NCBI RefSeq assembly: GCF_030463565.1
Contig: NC_134660.1
Location: 3,919,501-3,983,500 of the forward strand
Direction: 5' to 3'
Length of the DNA stretch: 64,000 nt
DNA from: Pelecanus crispus
Lineage: Eukaryota > Chordata > Aves > Pelecaniformes > Pelecanidae
Shown here: positions 43,001 to 54,538 of the stretch, piece by piece
Layout: each line of letters begins with the position of its first letter
Numbering within the stretch: position 1 is the first letter of the stretch
Program-made: the position numbers and the translations under genes
The notes under the pieces: model-generated
Database searches by the model: none
The model's input: the letters and a program-made list of their open reading frames with translations, nothing else
Told to the model about the DNA's origin: nothing

Positions 43001-46000
43001 AAAATGTAAGAACAGAGCATCAAGTAAAATTTTCTGAAGTGTCAAAATCATGAACCAGAGCTCAACTCCTAATCTCCCAGTCTTGAATTTGCTCAAAAAA
43101 CCCCACCCCGCCACCCCAAAAACCCAACACCAAAAAAAAAAAACCCCTCCAACAAGTCAGCACAAAAATCCAACCCCCAAGAAACGCCTCACAGTTGGCA
43201 AAGAAAACCACATTTCCTTCCTAAGTGCTTTTTTGCAACAGACCAGCGTCCACAACAGACTAAAGAAGATGCTCAGGCATTTGCACAGTCACTCAGGGGA
43301 AACAGACACTGAAGAAATTTCTGTATTCTTGCACACACTGAAACGTAGTTTACAACATGTGAAAAAAAAAGGAAAAAGAAAAAAAAACCCAAAGGACTGC
43401 AGTGCAGCAGCATCTGTTGACATACATGCACGCACAGGAAGAGGGATACAGCTGTTCAGACGGAACTGGCCTAGTATTTCAAAGAAGCATTCCTATAGTG
43501 AAGTGTGTGTTAGAGTGGAGAGTATATTAGAAACCTTATGCAAATCTTGGGGGCCAGCAACAGAATCAGACCTGTTTAATTCTTAGACAGCCCACCTTTG
43601 TAACACCTACAATCCAAAGAAGACACATCCAGTAATTTGGAATAAGAATCACACAATGAGACCAGTGGCCTAAATCAGATTCCGTCTTAAATATAAGACT
43701 TTGTACTGTAAATACAAGACTTGAGGGATATTTTTGCTTTAGAAGATACACATATCTTGCTGCAAAAACAAAGAAGCTTCAAGCTCTAGAAGGTATCCAG
43801 GTCCAAGCTAAATACTCTCTTGGGAGCCAGAAGAAAGATCAGATACACTTTTTTGACTACTACCACATGAATAAATTCAAAATTGTTACAATAAATCAGC
43901 ATTTCCTCTTATATTATGGAAGTACAAGTCTGTGAAATACAGCGTCTCCATAAGCCAAGAGGGTCAAGAGACTGATATTACACATTTCATTTCATACATG
44001 TTTGTTTAGCAAGTGCTTCTGTCTTCATGCTACAAAGCAGAAGTCTATGGCAAACTAGCCAAGGAAAGCTAGGAAGTTTATTGTATAATTGGAGAAGATG
44101 GAGCGGTTTAGCGCTTTCCTCTAAGCATCTGGTATTCACCCGGGCATGATCCTGCCCTTCATTTCCTGTGAAAAAAAGTAGCATAAAAACCAGTGTGACA
44201 CTGTATGCGTGAAAAAAAATTCTGTAATCTTCATTGACAAACCTTTCTTGGAACTGTTTTGAGGGGATCAAGCCTGCTCTGAGGTTGGTATCTCCAACAC
44301 GCTTTGCTTGCCACCATGTGGGATCATCTTGGCTTACAACTTCTAGGATGTGTCGTCTCTTAAATGGCAGCCCAGCCTCCTGGCAGGGAATGGCTCTGTC
44401 TTCTTTGGGATTATAGCAGAAAAGCGCCCTCATAAACACCTTTAAAAGAAAGTAACACATCCTTTCTTCTTGTCTTATTTGGAATTTCAAACTAACTTTA
44501 AAAGGCTTCCCCAATGCTTACACTGCTAACTGTATATACTCTTCATCTCTCCTTTATGCTTTACGGTACTCAAAAATACTGAAACCTAGCAAGCTGCATC
44601 TGTATTTTGACTTACTTATGCAGAAAAATAAACTAACTTTCAAGCACATACCCAGTCATTAGGTATTGGCATTGTGGAACGTAAGACTCAAAGATCAAAG
44701 TCCCAAGAAACACAATTCACAGTCTATGCAAGTACAAAATGCAACAAAGGCAAAAAAAATTAAGGGGATGGAGAAAACAATAAAAAGGGATTTATGGCAA
44801 AGTTGCCCAATTATAAAGACTGTCCTTAAAATATTCCTTTAATGCATCAAATCTAGTATTCGACTTGGATTTGTATCTTACCACTCTTTAACACATCACA
44901 GTAGAACTACTTTTAAAAGTGATTTGCAGGGCTTCAAGGAAAAATTTGGCAACCGAGAGCAGGGAAGCAGAAATAGAGGTTGACAGAGGAACCCTCTAAG
45001 GGACCAGTTGCACAGGAAGTCATTGCTGATCAAGGAGGGCAAATGAAGCACTCGGAGGTGTGTTGGTGTTTGCAGTGGGCTAATGGGGTGAAACGATGAA
45101 CACAGCTCTGTTTGCCAATAGGTCTGTTTTGACTCAAGCGAGTGGCAGAATGCCCAGAGATAATGGACAGATAGCAGCTGTCATGGAAAGAGGAGACTGG
45201 CAGGAACACCAACTTTAATTACGTCAGCAAGAAGGGGAGGCTAGATTTCAGAAATGCTATGAAAGAACGTGTGCCAAGATGATGAAGAAGAGAGAAGTCA
45301 TCTAAGTAATACTACTGAATAAATGGGCACTGCATTTTACAACAAGAAACTGCTCTACTATCTTTCTAGTTCAATTATGGGTCTGTGACGCTCCTCACTG
45401 AAACAGCAGGAATCTTCCATTTACAGAGATGCCAGCATTGTGTAAATATGAAAACACGTGCTTCAGTATTTCATTATGTTGCATACCTTGCTGTCTTTTA
45501 GACGATCCTCTTCTTTGATGGCTGGAATTATTTTTAGTGTTATTGATCCCTGAGACTGAGCCTGAGAGAGAGAGAAATGTTTTTTACTTTGAAAGCAGGA
45601 CAAGGATGCAATGCAGGCTATTCAAGTTCCAGTTTAGGAGCCAGCGTCTGTCTCTTTTTTCTCAGAACTTTAACAGGCCAAGCTAATCCACTATTTAACT
45701 TCATTACAGAGACTATCATGATGTTCCATGAATCCTCCACAACAGTGTCTTCCCCATGGAGACATCCACAGTAACTACTTGGCTAGAACACAGTTAAGAC
45801 CTGCATTAAAATTCCTTCATTTGCTTTTAGCAACCGCATTAATTTCTGGATTACAGTTTGCAGGGCATTAAATACTTCTGTGGCGTTTAGTACGACACTA
45901 ACAAGTTTTTGCAGACTAACGGTTTGAAAGCGTTCCTTTGAAAAATATTGTTGTATTTTCTCACATAGTGGCTAACTGGTTAGGGTGAAATGTAAACATC

Positions 46001-49000
46001 TACAAAGTAAACATCTACTTTCACCCAAAATCTTTGCTAGTAAATTTCAATTATTAGTTATAGTAAATTAAAAAGCACTTCTACGTGCTTTGGAAAGCTA
46101 GAATAGGTTTATCTGATCTATTTGGGATGCCTCATTTTGGACGAGATGAACTGTGCCCTAGAGAAGCCTGCTATTCTGCACAGATTAAAAAGGAAACCTG
46201 GACAATCAGTTTGGACAACCATTTGTAGCTCTTCCTCAAAAAATAAACATGAAAAGGAAACTATTACATTGCAGGCATTTAAAATGGGACAGATGAATAG
46301 CACCCCAGGGTCCCCACAAACAAAACTACACAGCATTTCAAAATACGATTTTGATCTCCTCCCACCCCAAGTTAAAAGCAGTCATTCTCCTTATTCAGGA
46401 TTATTTTGATCTAGATTTAAATTAGGTGATGGAACTGATGCCAGATACTTCCGTCTCCCCGTGTTGCCGTTCTCCTTACTGTGTCCCTAACTCCACTCCA
46501 CACCAAGACAAGGGGGAACTAAGCCACAAGAGGGGAGTCAGAGACAAATAAGCGTAAGAGCTACAACGCTTCCTGCAACGCAGCGCGCAGCCCACAGATG
46601 GGGAGGTTTAGGAAGAGTGACCAAGATTTGCGGGCATTAATGTTACAGAAGCTTGAAGCAAGAATTTGCTAATGTTGCAAGGAATCTGCTGGTGAAGAAC
46701 AGACTGACAGCTCTGTTGGACACAAAGCTGAGACTTTCTTCAGCTTCCTAACGTACCGTATTATGAACCGACTGCTTATTGCAATTTCATTGTCATAAAC
46801 AAAGCATGAAAGGGAAGTTCTTGACAGAGCAACATGTAACTTTCTATTTCTGTCTTACTTGGTACCGATTCAGTTCACAGAAGTTTCTGAAGTCAAAGGG
46901 AGAAGACTAATCTACTGGGAGAAGAAAAACTCTTAATGCAAAGACAAGCAGGGATTGCATTAGCTCTACACATATTTTGAACTCATGGTTAAATTTCATC
47001 ATCTGTTGTAATTACTAGATAGTCAACAGAAAAAAATCTTGAAATGCAAATCAGTGCAGACCAAAATCTGACTTATTTCTTCCGGTCGTTTGTGAAGCAC
47101 AGTAATACCATTGACTTCTCTTAGTTCATCTCCAACATGGACAAGACCTGAAAAGATGGTAAGGAAATTAAAATAAGGCTACAGACTGGAAAGCACCACT
47201 CCTCTGATGTCCGACCTCAGTCAATAGCATGTACCCCCTCTCCTCCCTCCCCCAGGTTAATGGATTTCCTACCAGAGCCAAATGCTTCTGCGGCAGTGTG
47301 CTCTGAAGTCTCCTGCCCTTATTCCACACGGCATTTTTTTTTCACCCAGCACAGTCTCACAGGAGACCAGCATGGAAATAGAGAACATGTGGCAAGATAC
47401 TCTGGAAAAAATTACTGCCTCTACATTTGGATCAGCACTAAGAATGCAAAACTGGCACAGTTTCATGAGGGTGATCAAATCTTGTAGAGTCAGGGGACAC
47501 ACTGCTGACTTAAAAAGGCAGGAATGACATGGCTGTCAACTGACAGATCAAACAGTCCCAGAAAGAATGTTGGACTATTTTTTTTTTTTTTAAGCAAGCC
47601 ATGAAGAAGCCCTTGCAAGTTTTAGGTTTGTTTACCCAGTTCAGTAAGAAATGTTGTACTTGTGTTGTATAACTACTGTTAACTGACATAAAAGAATCTC
47701 TCAGTAAAACAAACAGAAAACAACACAATATACTGAATAAACCAAGATACTAGATTAAAGGTAAAAAACATTGTTTTCTTTTCTTTCTTCTAAAGCTTAG
47801 ACCTACTTCTCCCATCCCTGTTGGCATTTTTTCCTAGCGGCTATTTCAGAGAAAAACGTATCTAATTAAATTAGTAGATTACTGATGAAATACAGAAATG
47901 CTAAGTGCATACTCATCATTTCACATTACATTTATCAGATTACACTAATTTGAAGAATGATAATGATCAAGAAGCTGTAATTAGCTAATATTTTTTCATC
48001 ACAGTAATTAATTTTGGGATTGCATTACCTGTATATTAAAAAAAGTGCATGAGCCTTGGAGTCTATAAATCTCATATAAGGCCAATTCAGCTTATTTAAT
48101 AAAATCTGGATGATCACCTTCTACAAAACGGAAGGTAAAATACTGCATGCATTAACCCTGTAGATCCCGAAAGCATGCTGAATGACAGCCTATGCACGTA
48201 AGTGTCTCCTGCCACTACACACCTGAAATTCAGTTGTCAAGTGACAACTGAATGTAGGCTCCCTTTACAGTCAATAAGGAAGAAAGGCAATTCCAGCAGT
48301 GACCTATCCCATTCTAAAGCTTGTTGGGACGATCTGTTCTCCGGCAATGTCCATCTCCCTCCACGGACTACACAGAGAGCCTACATACTAGTTCAGACTT
48401 GACATCTAACAGTTGCCTATTAAGATTTTGATAGGTTGTTGTCTTTTTTAACAAATAGTCTATACATATATTAAACACCCTTGTCCAAAGGACTGGTTTA
48501 GTTAGAGATTGTCGCTCCAGGTACATGTATATGGTCCGTGTGCACATGCATAGTTTTGGAAATTTTAAAAACGGTTTACAAATGCAATTTTAAATCCCCT
48601 TTTCTTCAGAAATTTACCACTGCGATCAGCTGCACCACCTCTCATGATCCTTGCTACAATCACAGCTCCTGTATGCTCATCTCTTCTGATGGTAGCTCCC
48701 TGAAATAAAACATATCCCCCCACCCCCCCAAGAAACCATCATAAGAAATTTGCTTAGAATATAGTAAGCGGTGAAATAACATGTAAGCTAATGTGTCTTT
48801 TAAACTGGAATTAATTCGTTCTATAAATTTTGTCTTCCTCCTTGACAATTTTCACCATTATTCAGCTTTTGCCTGTGCCCATGTCATGCGATCGTGGGAA
48901 GGTGCACACACCTTCCTTCCTGCCAACTTTGCCAAGTGCTTACACTACCTACATTACTGCGGTGATCAAAGTCACTCAAGTGTGCAAAACAGAATTTCTT

Positions 49001-52000
49001 AAAACAAGCTTTCCCTATGTGTCTTCTGAATCTTTATACAATACAGCCAGCACTTTTACATGTAAAAGCAAGGAAAGCAAAGTCATTAGATTTTTTTTTT
49101 CCCTTCTCCTACCTCTGCTGGCAATATAAAGCTTTAATCAGGAATTAAATCACTGGTCTCTTCTACTACCATCATACACAAAAAGCACGTTAGCAGATTT
49201 CTTCCCCCAACACAACTGTTTCTTCTTAGGAAATCAATTCTTCCATTTCCATTTATATAAAATTAGTACCTTGTCAATATAATGTTTACATACAGCTATC
49301 AAACATACTTTTACCATACATCACTGACTTTCATGCAAATGAAGGTATTAATTCACTGAATGTTAGCTACAATATGAAAAGAATTAACGTGTGTAATAAG
49401 CATACAGAGATCGTGTTCCTGTGTTAACTGGTGTTATAAACCCATGCCTATAAAGTGCCTCATGCAAAATTGTGAAGGTGTATTTACCAAAGTGTTCTTT
49501 TTATGTTATTTTACTAGCTTCAGAACACTCCTAGTTTTTGCAGACTATCTGATGACATCTTCAGGTATCTCCTCCATACTCACAATAATGCTTTTGTACT
49601 AGAGTCTTACGACTAGAGATGGGTTATCTTATATGTACCAAGGGTTCTTTATTTTTCACTAGCCGAACAATTTTCACTGATTCCTCATCAAAATCATCAT
49701 CAAAGTTATCGGGTAGAGGTGGAAGGACTGGGTCAAAGTTCTTCTGTGCTACAGTGTCATGTACTACAAGCATTGCCTGCATAAAGGAAATAAGAAACAG
49801 TAAGGTAATGGGGTAATATTACAGTTTCCAGTTCTCATGTTTCCAACATTACAGAAAACTTAAACCCCTTCACACCCTCACCATAAATCCCCCAAAAAAG
49901 AGTTAGCAATTATCTTAACCATCATGTAAACTATAAATTGGTATATGTCGATATTTAAAGTAAATCCAGGCAATAACAAAGCTCAGCCTGAATAAACTTA
50001 CAGAATGGAGGTGGACTGTGGAAAGCAAAAAGTTGAGAAATGGCATCCTTTTCTCCTCCCTCAGAAAATATTTAAGGAGGGGAGGGAAGACAACATGGTG
50101 CATTATGCATGAAAGGCCTACGCTCTGTCTTCTCAATCCCCTTTGCATCCTAAAGCCTGTGCAGGAAATCACAGTGGCACAGAACTACAGTTTGTAGGAG
50201 GTTTTTCCTTTCTCTTAGGGACTATTCCTCTTAGGGAGTCCCTCTTAGGGACTTGCTCTCTTAGGGACTGTAACTTTCCATTACAAAATGTTCTGCTGGA
50301 ATTCTGCAAAGGAATTTCATTAAGGTCTCTGGTGTGTTTTTTACCCTGAGATGTGGTGTTGACAACAGCTGAAGTAGCTCTTTTTCTTCATTATTCACTG
50401 GTGCAGTCTGCAGTTCTTCTATTACCTTTAAAATAAAATTGACAACCTCAAAATAAAAGGAGTCCTCCAAATAAGATCATATATTTGCAAGTGAGTGTTT
50501 CCGGTAAGTGTTTGCCAACCTCTGTCATCCTGCAAAGCAGTGTGCACAGATCAAAACCAATCCCAATCAACAGCCCATGAAACCTAAAAGAAATGAAAGC
50601 TTCTTCATCTATTTTATTTTCATTAGATAGTGCAGGAAGGCATCATCAGAAATCAGGATCCTAGCCCCTAAGCATACATTTTAAGAGTGATTCCGCCAAT
50701 ATAATTTCAGGAATGAGTTCTGAAATTTTAAATTCTATATGGAATCTGTAAGTGATACGTGAAACACCACTCCTGTGTTTGCACGATGATAAAGGAGTTT
50801 AATCCTCTCTGTAACCAGGTACCATTACCCATGTGGAACATGCAAAAGTTCCCTTGTTCCCCTGCAACCCTGCAAAGCCTGGATACTAAAATGTGCCCTG
50901 GAGTCTCAAGCCTTCCAAACAAAAACATTAGAGAAATAATAGAGGGACTTTTGGACTAGGCTGGTTGGGTGGGAGGAGAGAGAAGGAGGGGGAAGGAGGA
51001 AGAAGGGAGAAGGGGTTGAGGCAAGAGAGATTTCCTTTCCCTGTAAAGGGTTCTAGATATGGAAGTCGTGTAGTCCTGTATAAAACTTCTCCCCTGCTGT
51101 TCAGAAGATGGTAATTTTGTATGACTTGACAAGCAGCAGTGCCAAAACTTTTATGGAGGCAGTAGGCTATTTGTGTGAAAGGAGAGGGGGTATGCTGCAG
51201 GTTAAGATGGGGCAGTGGGGTCTCCTGGCTTTGCAAAGGGAAGAATTCTAGCTCCCAAACCTTCCACAGCCCTTTGCTATGCTTTGGAAGGAAACAGGCA
51301 CAAACCACTTGTAGAGAGCTGTCAAAGGCAGTATAAATTTCACTTTTTCAGGTACATGGCACATTACAAACAAATCTAAGACACAACTTTGCTCTGTGAA
51401 CAGATGGGGGGATTAATTATTTGAGAGCAGCCCTGCCAAGAAGGACTTCAGGATACTGGTGGATGAAAAAATCAGATACGTTATGGCAATGTGCGCTTGC
51501 AGCCCAGAAAACCAATCGTATCCCAGGATGCATAAAGAGAAGCACGGCCAGCAGGTCGAGGGAGGTGATCCCCCCCCTCTACTCCGTTCTCGTGAGACCC
51601 CCTCACCTGGAGTACTGCACCCAGTTCCAGGGTCCCCAGTAAAAGACAGACATGGACCTGTTGGAGTGCATCCAGAGGAGGACCACAAAAATGATCTGAG
51701 GGCTGGAATACCTCTCCCATGAAGAAAGGCCAAGAGAGTTGGGGTTGTTCAGCCTGGAGAAGAGAAGGCTCCAGGGAGACTTCATTGTGGCCTTTCCTAT
51801 AAAGGGGGCTTAAAAGAAAGATGGAGAAGAGCTCTTTACCAAGGCCTGTAGTGACAGGACAAGGGGCAGCAGTTTAAACTGACAGAGAATCATAGAGAAT
51901 CAAGAGGGCAGATTTAGACTGGATATAAGGAAGAAATTTTTTACGATGAGGGTGGTGAAATGCTGGAACCGGTTGCCCAGAGAAGTTGTGGATGGCCCCA

Positions 52001-54452
52001 CCATTGGAAAAAAACTTTTGTTCAAAGACAAGCTGGACAGGGCTTTGAGCAACCTGATCTAATGAAAGGTGGCCTTGCCCATGGCAGGGTGGTTAGACTA
52101 GATAATCTTCCAAGGTCCCTTCCAACCCAAACCATTCTACGTGAACAGCAACGCTGGTTGGGTTGTAATAGATTTAAGTCCTTAAGACTGAATGCTTAGC
52201 TGGGATAGTCTATTGCCAAAAAAGGACTGAATGCTTTTTGCAGCCTCTCCCTTGCGAAGGCCATTAAAAAATATCCTTTTCTTCTACTTGCCTGTGTCTG
52301 TCTTCACTGGACATTTAATAACATGATATTTTTGAGCGCTCATTTCCTTGATCAATCATGAGTGAAACTAGCCAACAGATTCCAAAACCAGTTGGGGAAT
52401 ATGTACACATACAGCACAATTGTAAAGCTTTGATTGTTAGAAAAGCAGGCTTAAATAATAGGAAAATAAGGAGACAAGAATTTTTACTCACATCTTCAAC
52501 TAATCCTGCTGCACTATGTAAAACAGGAGTTGGACTCTGTCTTTCATAATGACGGAGTTTTTCATGAATCTGAAAAAGATTATTCAGGTAGATTACTACA
52601 GAGAGATACAAAACTTCCTAAATATACCTGCACTGGAATATTTTTATATATAAGGAATATAATCTTTCTGAGATAAGTGTCAGAAAAATAACCTCTCTTG
52701 GGGTTATTTTTGTTTTGTTTAGGAGTCTTTTAGTTTTCTTTTTGCTCATGCTAGTTTCACTGACAGAAAATCTGTTAAGACTTCAGCAGCATAACAGGAA
52801 AAGTGAAGCCATCTCACACTGCTTTTTATGGGACATTGTAGCTGCATTTTGGCAATCAAGGCAGAAATGGTTTTTCTGAACAAAATATGTTAATTATCAA
52901 CGAATGTTCTTAACGTTTGTGCTTAAATAAATACATGCTTTGGTCAGTATAGAAGTCTACCAAAAAAAAGAAAAAAAGCTTTGGCAAAGTAAACGGTTGA
53001 GAAATCAAGGGAACAGAGAATAAGTAACCTGTAAGGATAATGTACGTTCATAAATGAACTTTTACCTTCATCAGGTAGCTGAGACTCTTTTCACTGAAGA
53101 CATCCCTAAGGAATCCCATTTCCTCTTTATGATTTGAATCAGGTCTTAGCTGAGATGTCAAAAGGGCCAAAGTTTCATGCAATCCTAAATTTAAATTCAA
53201 GACAGAACAAAAGCTTTGTAGATAGCATGTCTCATGGGATCTTCTATTGCAGACTTAACATCAGCTACATTTACTTGGGTACCATCTTGGTGATCATTAG
53301 GTTTGCAGAGTGATTTGTGCTTATCTTCCGCTCATTTTGTAATGCTCCCTTCTTAAGTGGCAAACAAAGCTAAGATATAACGTATATCATATTAAGGCAA
53401 AAGCTACCAATGCAATATGTATTTTAAAGACATTACTTTTGAAGTTTCCCCTTTCATGTTAATTACTCTTTGTTTCTAGAACAGCTAGCCTTCTAACAAA
53501 CTTTAAGAGTGCCGCAGCAGACTCACAAAATGACTGAACTACCTCCTTTGTTGCACAGCTACCAGCTCTACTTCCAAAGCAACTTTGCTTCCAAGTGTTA
53601 TCTTGCCCTTTCTACCTCTGAGGCACCTGGCAGAAGTCAGGTCTGACCAGAGGAGGAAAGAACTGGTGTAGATTTCCCCTGCAGTGGAAGCAAACCTTGT
53701 GGCTAGTTTTCTAAGAAGTGCTTAAATCAGTAATATCCCAATTTTGCAGTGCACAGGGACAGACAAATGTTAGGTTTTTCCTGGTGGACCATGAATGGGA
53801 AAACAAACGAAACAAACACGCTCCCCTCCCCCTAAAAAAGGTGGGGGCTAAAATCTGCTTCTTTGGCTATTTTCTCCGTGATCTTTAGAGTGCATTTGGA
53901 TCCAGGAGACTCAAACTCACTTCTGCTTTAAAACTCAGTATCATTAGCGTACATGACTTCACCCTGGATAGCATACTGGAGAAGCTGGTTAGCAAGCCTT
54001 GAATGGAATCACTGGTTTTTAAGTCAAAAGGAAGAATATTAACAAAGCTTACCAACACCTATTCAGAAAATATTAAGAAGTGGCACAGCAAGCAGCAGAG
54101 ATATAAGGGCTGATCTTTAATAAGCATGCATAGAAGCCAGTGTTACACTGAGAGGTCCAAGTTTGTCCATAGCAACCTGGCTGCCAGCATATATTTAGGG
54201 GCTCTAAGGTTCTTATGAAACGAGGTGTTTCCTGAAATCTGACTAATTTACTCATTTCCACCCTTTATACTCCACCTTCCTCATTTTCTTTTAGGTAACT
54301 GCTAAGAGATCTAGTTGAACTATCTTAATTCTATTTTATTTAACTCCCGTTTGAATTCATTCCCTGTGTGCAACACATACACTAAGATTTCAGTCACCGG
54401 TCTGTTGAAAGCATGCAGATTAGTTACCTGAGTCTTCCGAAAGCACTGGCAT
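33861..54452 (-). CDS. MPP3: MAGUK p55 subfamily member 3 (MPP3), complete coding region, 17 exons
   Basis: MPP3 is a membrane-associated guanylate-kinase scaffold that joins adhesion and polarity proteins at cell junctions and synapses. Seventeen coding exons with GT-AG junctions and consistent phase give 586 codons (human 585). The domain order is tandem L27 (about residues 10-105; [34 protein letters not shown]), PDZ (about 138-218; carboxylate-binding loop PLGATI), SH3 (about 230-298; [21 protein letters not shown]), a HOOK linker, and guanylate-kinase-like (about 385-575; [22 protein letters not shown]). The GUK P-loop reads GCLGAKL, not GxxGxGKS, so it should be catalytically inactive like other MAGUKs. 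MPP3 is favoured over its paralogues MPP7 and MPP2 because long blocks such as PSKQFQER and the start MPVLSEDSG agree with human MPP3, and because the position beside DUSP3 is conserved. Confidence 0.95.
34944..35066 (-). CDS. MPP3: MPP3 coding exon 17 (GUK)
   Basis: This 123-bp exon encodes [19 protein letters not shown], then a divergent loop rich in Lys and Ser, ending ISAPL. The acceptor is GTTCACAG and the donor GTAAGT. Confidence 0.93.
35933..36041 (-). CDS. MPP3: MPP3 coding exon 16 (GUK)
   Basis: This 109-bp exon encodes [20 protein letters not shown] and [15 protein letters not shown]. The acceptor is CTTTTTAG and the donor GTAAGT. Confidence 0.95.
36866..36959 (-). CDS. MPP3: MPP3 coding exon 15 (GUK)
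   Basis: This 94-bp exon encodes [20 protein letters not shown] and [12 protein letters not shown], the GMP-binding-like segment of the fold. The acceptor is CTTCTAG and the donor GTGAGT. Confidence 0.93.
37982..38062 (-). CDS. MPP3: MPP3 coding exon 14 (GUK)
   Basis: This 81-bp exon encodes [20 protein letters not shown] and YGVAVP. It holds the degenerate P-loop. The acceptor is TTATTAG and the donor GTGAGT. Confidence 0.93.
38789..38953 (-). CDS. MPP3: MPP3 coding exon 13 (HOOK, GUK start)
   Basis: This 165-bp exon encodes [18 protein letters not shown], a variable stretch, [19 protein letters not shown] and LVVLIG at the GUK first strand. The acceptor is CCTCTACAG and the donor GTAAGG. 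Confidence 0.94.
39370..39411 (-). CDS. MPP3: MPP3 coding exon 12 (HOOK)
   Basis: This 42-bp exon encodes [14 protein letters not shown], matching human CDCEGYLKGHYV. The acceptor is ATTTACAG and the donor GTAAGA. Confidence 0.9.
   Translation of the reverse strand, partial: KTVTVKDISMDST
41144..41164 (-). CDS. MPP3: MPP3 coding exon 11, 21-bp microexon
   Basis: A 21-bp exon between CTAACTACAG and GTAGGT encodes the part YDQSSDK, matching human YDQPCDK. Its length is a multiple of three and flanking phases agree, so it could be skipped without breaking the frame. Confidence 0.85.
42346..42410 (-). CDS. MPP3: MPP3 coding exon 10 (HOOK linker)
   Basis: This 65-bp exon encodes [20 protein letters not shown] and one more residue. 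It is basic and similar to the same region of human MPP3. The acceptor is TATTTAG and the donor GTAAGT. Confidence 0.9.
44243..44439 (-). CDS. MPP3: MPP3 coding exon 9 (SH3)
   Basis: This 197-bp exon carries the whole SH3 core: [19 protein letters not shown], the hydrophobic core [26 protein letters not shown] and [10 protein letters not shown]. The acceptor is TTTTAAAG and the donor GTTTGT. Confidence 0.95.
45487..45561 (-). CDS. MPP3: MPP3 coding exon 8 (PDZ end)
   Basis: This 75-bp, phase-0 exon encodes [19 protein letters not shown] and RLKDSK. A CT-repeat polypyrimidine tract precedes the acceptor; the donor is GTATGC. Confidence 0.94.
47062..47147 (-). CDS. MPP3: MPP3 coding exon 7 (PDZ)
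   Basis: This 86-bp exon encodes [19 protein letters not shown] and RPEEISQIL. The acceptor is CTTTTCAG. The donor GTCTGC is non-consensus after GT but is fixed by the next exon starting [10 protein letters not shown]. Confidence 0.9.
48618..48699 (-). CDS. MPP3: MPP3 coding exon 6 (PDZ)
   Basis: This 82-bp exon encodes [19 protein letters not shown] and RGGAADRSG. The acceptor is TATTTCAG and the donor GTAAAT. Confidence 0.94.
49639..49776 (-). CDS. MPP3: MPP3 coding exon 5 (L27-PDZ linker, PDZ start)
   Basis: This 138-bp exon encodes [20 protein letters not shown], an acidic stretch (DDDFDEES), and [13 protein letters not shown] at the PDZ start. The donor GTACAT is weak but supported by the reading frame. 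Confidence 0.93.
50211..50270 (+). repeat. Four tandem 15-bp units containing CTCTTAGGG
   Basis: Four units lie end to end, each containing CTCTTAGGGA followed by two to four variable bases. The array is in MPP3 intron 4, about 75 bp beyond the exon 4 donor in the direction of MPP3 transcription. Each unit happens to contain the telomere-like hexamer TTAGGG. Confidence 0.9.
50345..50425 (-). CDS. MPP3: MPP3 coding exon 4 (second L27)
   Basis: This 81-bp, phase-0 exon encodes [20 protein letters not shown] and ends LSTPHLR. The acceptor is TTTTAAAG and the donor GTAAAAAAC. Confidence 0.94.
51410..52141 (+). mobile_element. CR1 LINE, 5'-truncated 3' end
   Basis: The segment carries text typical of the 3' part of avian CR1: CACCTGGAGTACTGCACCCA, CAGCCTGGAGAAGAGAAGGC, a line reading AAATGCTGGAACCGGTTGCCC-like sequence, and the terminal CCAAGGTCCCTTCCAACCCA followed by ACCATTCTAC. 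It lies in MPP3 intron 3, antisense to MPP3. Scattered differences suggest an old copy. The left edge is approximate. Confidence 0.9.
52492..52569 (-). CDS. MPP3: MPP3 coding exon 3 (L27 region)
   Basis: This 78-bp, phase-0 exon encodes [18 protein letters not shown] and then SAAGLVED. The acceptor is CTTTTTCAG and the donor GTGAGT. Confidence 0.94.
53066..53184 (-). CDS. MPP3: MPP3 coding exon 2 (first L27)
   Basis: This 119-bp exon encodes [20 protein letters not shown] through [11 protein letters not shown]. The acceptor is AATTTAG and the donor GTAAAAG. Confidence 0.93.
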
Positions 54453-54538
54453 GGCTTTGTTCTTACTCTTAGAGACAAATGTTCAACTTAAATCAACACG
54501 ATTGTTTCTTCTTTCTGGACTGCGATTCAGAGGCAGTC
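54428..54538 (-). CDS. MPP3: MPP3 exon with start codon (5' UTR plus 25 coding bases)
   Basis: The acceptor TGCTCATTTCAG ends at 54539. The ATG is at 54452-54450 and the reading is MPVLSEDS plus one base, with donor GTAACTA. The exon upstream of the ATG (54453-54538) is untranslated, so a noncoding first exon must exist further right. Confidence 0.88.

Larger units (their letters stand above)
34041..54427 (-). other. MPP3: MPP3 introns between coding exons
   Basis: Besides the elements listed separately (15-bp repeat at 50211-50270 and CR1 at about 51410-52141), these introns hold homopolymer tracts (for example T-runs near 37323, 37520 and 38590 and a GTTT run near 35107). A 178-codon plus-strand open frame at 43050-43586 has no recognisable homology. 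No nested gene was found. Confidence 0.65.

Noticed and set aside
43050-43586. Plus-strand open frame of 178 codons in an MPP3 intron
   Set aside because: It begins in an A/C-rich low-complexity tract, has no recognisable domain, and lies antisense in an intron without splice or promoter support.
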